NCBI GenBank assembly: GCA_002900995.3
Contig: CM035309.1
Span: 1,742,389-1,806,388, forward strand
Direction of reading: 5' to 3'
Length of the DNA stretch: 64,000 bases
Origin: Ganoderma boninense
Taxonomy: Eukaryota; Basidiomycota; Agaricomycetes; Polyporales; Polyporaceae
In this document: positions 59,601-64,000 of the stretch, piece after piece
Layout of the letters: every line of letters starts with the position of its first letter
How positions within the stretch are numbered: the first letter of the stretch is position 1
Made by a program: the position numbers and the translations under genes
Notes under the pieces: model-generated
What the model was told of the DNA's origin: nothing
Databases searched by the model: none
Seen by the model: only the letters and a program-made list of their open reading frames with translations

Positions 59601-61917
59601 ATGTCGCAGCCGGCATTCTCGAGCCCTACTCCAGCTCCCGGCAGCCGTGCCATTGCCACCAACGCTCTACGCAGAGCAGGCCTTATGGACCAGGACACGA
59701 AGATGAGAGATATGTCCGACAAGCCGGGCGGCCGTAAAGGGTCGGCCCTCAAGATCTCCAAGCCTCGCCATCCCACCCACAGGCCACGCGGCTGGAGACA
59801 ATTCTTGGGAAAAGCACGCCCGTGTTGGCACAAACGGTAAATACACGATGCTCCTCACCGTTCTTTTCAAGCGTAGCTCCGCGCAAGTTGCCCTGAAGAG
59901 GACGGGCGTCGAGTTTTCGTTTCCCTATTGTCTACCCAGCGCGACGCTTACGAGGTTCATCCTTTCCATGTCCACCGTCAACCCCGCCATCCCCCCCTCG
60001 CAACGTAGATTGTCACTCGTCCCAACGACCCTCGTCTTAAGAAACGTAGAAATGCTGGGATGTCAGCTCCTGTCACGGAGAGAGTCATTGAAATGTGGAA
60101 AGAGTGGGTCCGTAGGAGGTGGAATCCGGAAGCCAAGTTTCTGAACCTCGAGGTGAGTCATGCGATGTGTTAGTTCACGACCCCCTTTCCAACTGGGTGT
60201 TTAGCGTATCGCTTCCGACGACTACCTGAAGAAACATGGTCTGACGTCCCCGACATCCGATGCCGCAGGCAAAGAGGCTCAGGTCATATTCAAGCTTGCG
60301 AGCAAGCTACGACCGGAGGTATGTAACGCTGTTTGGAGTATTGTACAACTATTCACGTAGACCACCAAAGATTGAGACGATCTCCCTCGCACACAACCGC
60401 CTGACTAGCGGGCGGATGATGTCCACCATGGCACACTATCTTCCCGGACTCAAGAATCTTTCCTTGGAAGGGAACTCCTTCCGAGGTTGGAAGGAACTCG
60501 ACTATATCTCGGGCAAGCGGGGTCGGTTGCAACAGCTACGCGAGCTCATCTTGGTCGGCAATCCGATACGAGAGTTGGAATACCAGAACAACAGGGCGGC
60601 GGGCTACAAAAGGTACAGATGTCGTTATCTTCCGATTGTCACCGTACTCATCATGTTAGTGAGGTTGCGCGGAGGTTCCCATCGCTCGAAATTCTCGACG
60701 GAGAGGCTGTGACGAGAGTAGGGTTTGATGCACCAGCCCCATCGACCTCGTCCTCTTCCCGAGCGGCTTCCATGTTGTCGACGTTTGCATGGAATATGGA
60801 GTCATCCTTCATCGCTGGCGTTGATGGCAGCCTCGTCGTCAACTTCCTCATGCGCTTCTTCCCATTTTTCGACAACCAACGAGGAGCCCTCCTCGACGCC
60901 TATGCACCCAATGCCACCTTTTCCTTCTCCTGCAACACCAGCATTCCACCACGCGCCCGAATCGAGGGCATCCACCACTCGAAAGATTATCCTCATCAAC
61001 GCAAGTTGGAGTGGGGAATCTGGCTGTCCACCTCACAGGGTGCTTCGAGAAACCTCGGCAGGATGAACGAGATTGCGAAAGTGGCCGAATCGCTGCATTT
61101 GGGTAACCAAGAAGCTGTAAAGGCGATGGCTGCTTTGCCTCAAACGAGGCATGATGTGGCTGGCTCTCCCGAGAAGTTCTCTGTGGACGCCTTCCCCATA
61201 CGGCAAGGTGAACAGACGAATCTTCTAGTGACTCTGCATGGTCAGTTTGTCGAGCGTAAGTCCAGTTGCTAGCGTGATCAATTTCGCACCGCTAATCTTG
61301 TACGTTGGCGCCAATGACACTGTCCGTAGTACCATCACAAGGTATCCGGTCCTTCGATCGATCATTTGTATTGGCTATTTCGCCAGAAGAATCACGGTAT
61401 GTCGGTGCCTTGAGAAATAATGTATTCAATACTGAGTCGTCGGTCACAGGGCGAAGCAAAGTGGCTGGGAAGTGATGGTCCTTTCCGACCAGCTCGTTAT
61501 ACGAGGATACTCGTCCTTCGACGCCTGGAGGCCTGGGCCGATGCGTGTTCAATATGGCGACCTCCTGCCATCTTCAGGATTACAGGAAGCCCTGGCGCCC
61601 CTGGTATGTTTTCACCTACCATCAAATCTGTCAACTTTATCTGCGTTATGAGATTCAAACTTGTGCTTCACTTGTAGCCACAGCCACAGCGTGGACGGAT
61701 GCAAGACGTCATTCTCCGCACGCGCCTCAACCTGCAGTTCGCGGAGGATTGTTTGAAGAACAACGACTGGGACGTTGAACGCGCCATTGCGAACTTTGAA
61801 CGGGTGAAGGTGAGCAGCCATCGCAGTTCCTCCAGCCGACCGGGCGCAATAAACATTACGTTTCAGGCAAGCCTTCCAGCCGACGCATACTTGCCACAAG
61901 ATGCGTTCCAGCCTTGA
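59601..61917 (+). CDS. mex67: Mex67/NXF1-like mRNA export receptor
   Basis: Ten exons: 59601-59836, 59877-59907, 60009-60152, 60205-60318, 60371-60612, 60660-61255, 61330-61396, 61450-61603, 61678-61809, 61867-61917; 588 aa. A disordered basic N-terminus precedes a leucine-rich-repeat domain ([53 protein letters not shown]). The NTF2-like domain follows ([51 protein letters not shown]), and the C-terminal TAP-C/UBA-like domain is [20 protein letters not shown]. Mex67 with Mtr2 carries mRNPs through nuclear pores by binding FG repeats; Rae1, encoded at 3.6 kb, works in the same route. The first intron and the 31-nt exon 2 are the least certain part: they keep phase and avoid stops, but the N-terminal region is poorly conserved. 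Confidence 0.93.
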
Positions 61918-63008
61918 ACCGTCCCACGACGCTTTGAATGGATATATGGACTCCCATGACCGGCTGGTTACAACGTTTCCCAGCTGGACCTTCGTAGCGT
62001 TGGGCTCGTTCTTCTTGATCGTCATGTTGAACTACGTACTCTTCACATATTTGAATCTGTCGTCGCATCGTCCCCCTATCAGCATATCTCGCAATGTGTA
62101 ACCTATAGCCACCTACCATGATGCATCTGAATCACGCTTGACCTCGCACGTCGTTATCCCGCTGCACATATTTTGTTTACAGCACGCAACTCGTCGCACA
62201 TCGTCCACACCTCTCATATATCGATATTCCTATTAACACAGCCCTATTGTCGCTTGTAGCAGCCGGACACAGTTGAGCATAATCGGAGATGGGGAAGCTT
62301 CGCTTGTATAAGTTGCACTGACTGCCGAGAGAGAGACGAGTAAGCCGGGCTGACTTGAGATGCTGGAGGATGTACGAGGTTCGGAACAATGGCCTCGGGA
62401 CGGAGATGCAAATAACGGAACACAAACAGGCACCGTGGGATGTGCGCCACAAAGCCCCCGCCTCATTGTGCCGCCCTCAGCTCCCGCCGCTCGCGTCGGC
62501 GTCGAGACAGACCCCAAACCGCGGCAAAACGTTGTTTGTCCCTCGCGTCGCGCGGCCGATGCAGCGCAGATGTGCGTTGGGGAGGCGCGATTGGCAAGGC
62601 TTCACACAGTCCGTCAGCGGGGGTCGGGTAAACGCGGCCTCGAGGCTTGGGCCTTCGAGTATGGGAAGAGCACGCCCAGGCGAGCCCCCGATGTCTGTGC
62701 TATTCTGATGCAGCCTGCAGCGTGCTTTCCGGCCTCGTGCCGAGCCGAGCCTTCTCGAGGGTCGCTTGGCGGTCCTGCCCTCCCAAATCGCGCAGAGTAC
62801 TTATACCGCCCGGGACGCACTCGCCTATCCCCGCACTTCCTCCCGCCAGCAAATTTCCGCGGGACGGCTTCTGGGAACATCGCGCGTGTACTTCTTGTAC
62901 CACCACTCCACTCCACTCCTCTCGGACTCTGACTCGCTCGCGGTCGCTCACTCTCCTTCCATATACCCACATCTTGTACCCTCTACACGCGCTCCGCACT
63001 CACTCACC
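61918..63008. other. Intergenic, promoter side of ankyrin gene
   Basis: 1.09 kb. A TATA-like acttatacc lies near 62797. A short frame at 61901-62101 encodes one hydrophobic span but starts inside mex67 exon 10 and is not supported. Confidence 0.5.
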
Positions 63009-64000
63009 ATGGCCACCATACACTCACGACGGCGACGGCGCGCTGAGCGCGCTGCTCTGGATGCTACCCTCCTTGACGCCGCCGCACGGGCAGACGAGGG
63101 CGCCGTGAAAGCGGCCCTCGCGCGCGGCGCAGACGTGAACGCCGCGCACGACGCGGCCGGCAACACCGCCGTGACCTGTGCGATTGCCGGCGATAGGTGC
63201 GCCTGCCCTTCTCTATGCGCGATGGGGGACCGGGATGCTGACTGTCTGCGCATACACGTCCAATTCTGTAGCAGCTGGGAAGACGTCGACGTGTTCGACG
63301 CGTCATTCCTGCAGGAGAGCAGGATCCAGGTCTTGAGGACGCTCTTGGGAAGCGAGACGACGTCGTTGTACGCGCTGAACGCGCCCTCGAAGGGGGTCAC
63401 TCCCCTGGGACTCGCCGCCTGGCTGAACCTCCCCGATGCGATCCGTGTGCTCCTTGCAGAGAGCCGTGGGTTGGTTGCCGTCGACGGGACCGACTGCCTT
63501 GGCGTTACTCCTCTGATGTGTAAGTTCTATCTGGATTCGAATACGGCATTGAGCTTACATCGGGATTTCTAGATGCTGCCCGTGATGGCGCCGTGGAGGC
63601 TGCGTCCATCTTGGTTCGTTCTTGACTATCATTGATCGGGGAATCCAATTGAGGTTTGTTTGTTACCCAGCTTGCGAACGGAGCACGACCCGATCTTAGG
63701 GATACACACCACCGGACGGCGATACACCATGCGCTGCGCCATCCCCGCCTACTCTGGCTCTGCGAATCCTCTCTTCGCAAGCAGAGAATCCGTGAATATA
63801 TTGTAAGCCCTCTTTCTTCGGTTGATTGGCGCGATCATTCAAGCTTACGGCCCATTCGTTCAGAACGGAAACCGCCGGCAACTAGTTCCACTTCCACAAC
63901 CCCATGTCGCATATGCTCAATCGCACGTTGCGTCCTCTTTCGATTTGTCGCACTGGCCCGTGCCTTCGGAGGCCATCCTCTCACGGTCGACAGCAGCACT
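63009..64000 (+). CDS. Ankyrin-repeat protein, 5' part, runs off right edge
   Basis: Exons: 63009-63196, 63275-63519, 63573-63613, 63671-63802, and 63864 to the window end, all GT-AG and in phase. The N-terminus is very basic (RRRRRAERAAL). Ankyrin repeats follow: LLDAAARADEGAVKAALARG with ADVNAAHDAAGNTAVTCAI; then KGVTPLGLAAWLNLPDAIRV; then YAARDGAVEAASILLANGAR with LRDTHHRTAIHHAL. The part present has no enzymatic domain, so the function cannot be given; ankyrin repeats mediate protein contacts. The frame stays open to the last base. The intron after CLGVTPLM splits a repeat. Confidence 0.85.

Noticed and set aside
61901..62101. 66-codon frame with one hydrophobic span
   Set aside because: It begins inside mex67 exon 10 in another frame, with no promoter spacing and no homology; probably 3' UTR.

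Overview
The window is nuclear DNA of a filamentous basidiomycete, most likely an Agaricomycete. The evidence is dense multi-exon genes with introns of about 50-75 nt, orthologues with clearly basidiomycete features (cytochrome b5/acyl-CoA dehydrogenase fusion, 16-cysteine thaumatin-like protein, short TUDOR-like protein, lineage-specific 7TM protein), and intron-bearing eukaryotic tRNA genes. All gene models below were built by hand: exons were joined where family homology, reading phase and splice sites agree. About 138 introns were placed.

Layout. 0-0.6 kb: 5' part of a sirtuin (-), running off the left edge. 2.3-3.5 kb: tRNA-Arg(CCG), a reversed tRNA fragment, and a probable 712-bp non-autonomous transposon directly upstream of rae1 (+, 3.6-5.1 kb). 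6.1-10.4 kb: sterol C5-desaturase erg3 (-) and a proline iminopeptidase (-) with a probable mitochondrial presequence. 11.3-30.4 kb is the accessory-looking part: three tandem secreted berberine-bridge-enzyme-like FAD oxidases (+), two paralogous DHA1-type MFS transporters (- and +), a hypothetical Cys-motif protein (+) and a thaumatin-like protein (-). 31-39 kb: metacaspase (-), SPT2 chromatin protein (-), CPSF6-like RRM protein (-). 39.8-48.6 kb: peroxisomal b5-acyl-CoA dehydrogenase (-), an unrecognised Ser/Pro-rich protein (-), a DENND6-like DENN protein (+), a TOM13/Mim1-like mitochondrial outer-membrane biogenesis factor (-). 48.7-64 kb: tRNA-Ser(GCT) (-), a 7TM protein (-), a TUDOR-like small protein (+), Vps39/Vam6 (-), a Myb/SANT plus AT-hook protein (-), mRNA export receptor mex67 (+) and an ankyrin-repeat protein running off the right edge (+).

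Most genes are unrelated housekeeping functions (mRNA export: rae1, mex67; vacuole/endosome fusion: vps39; Rab GEF: DENND6; sterol synthesis; peroxisomal oxidation). Only the 11-30 kb block, with three oxidases and two exporters, looks as if it could serve a shared specialised-metabolite role, and no backbone enzyme was seen.

Two window-wide patterns stand out. First, nine introns use GC-AG instead of GT-AG splice sites, about 6-7% of the introns placed. Second, roughly a dozen single-base indels disrupt otherwise intact genes, mostly in short homopolymers. They cluster in the oxidase array but also occur in conserved genes, so base-calling error and real decay must be separated before calling pseudogenes.
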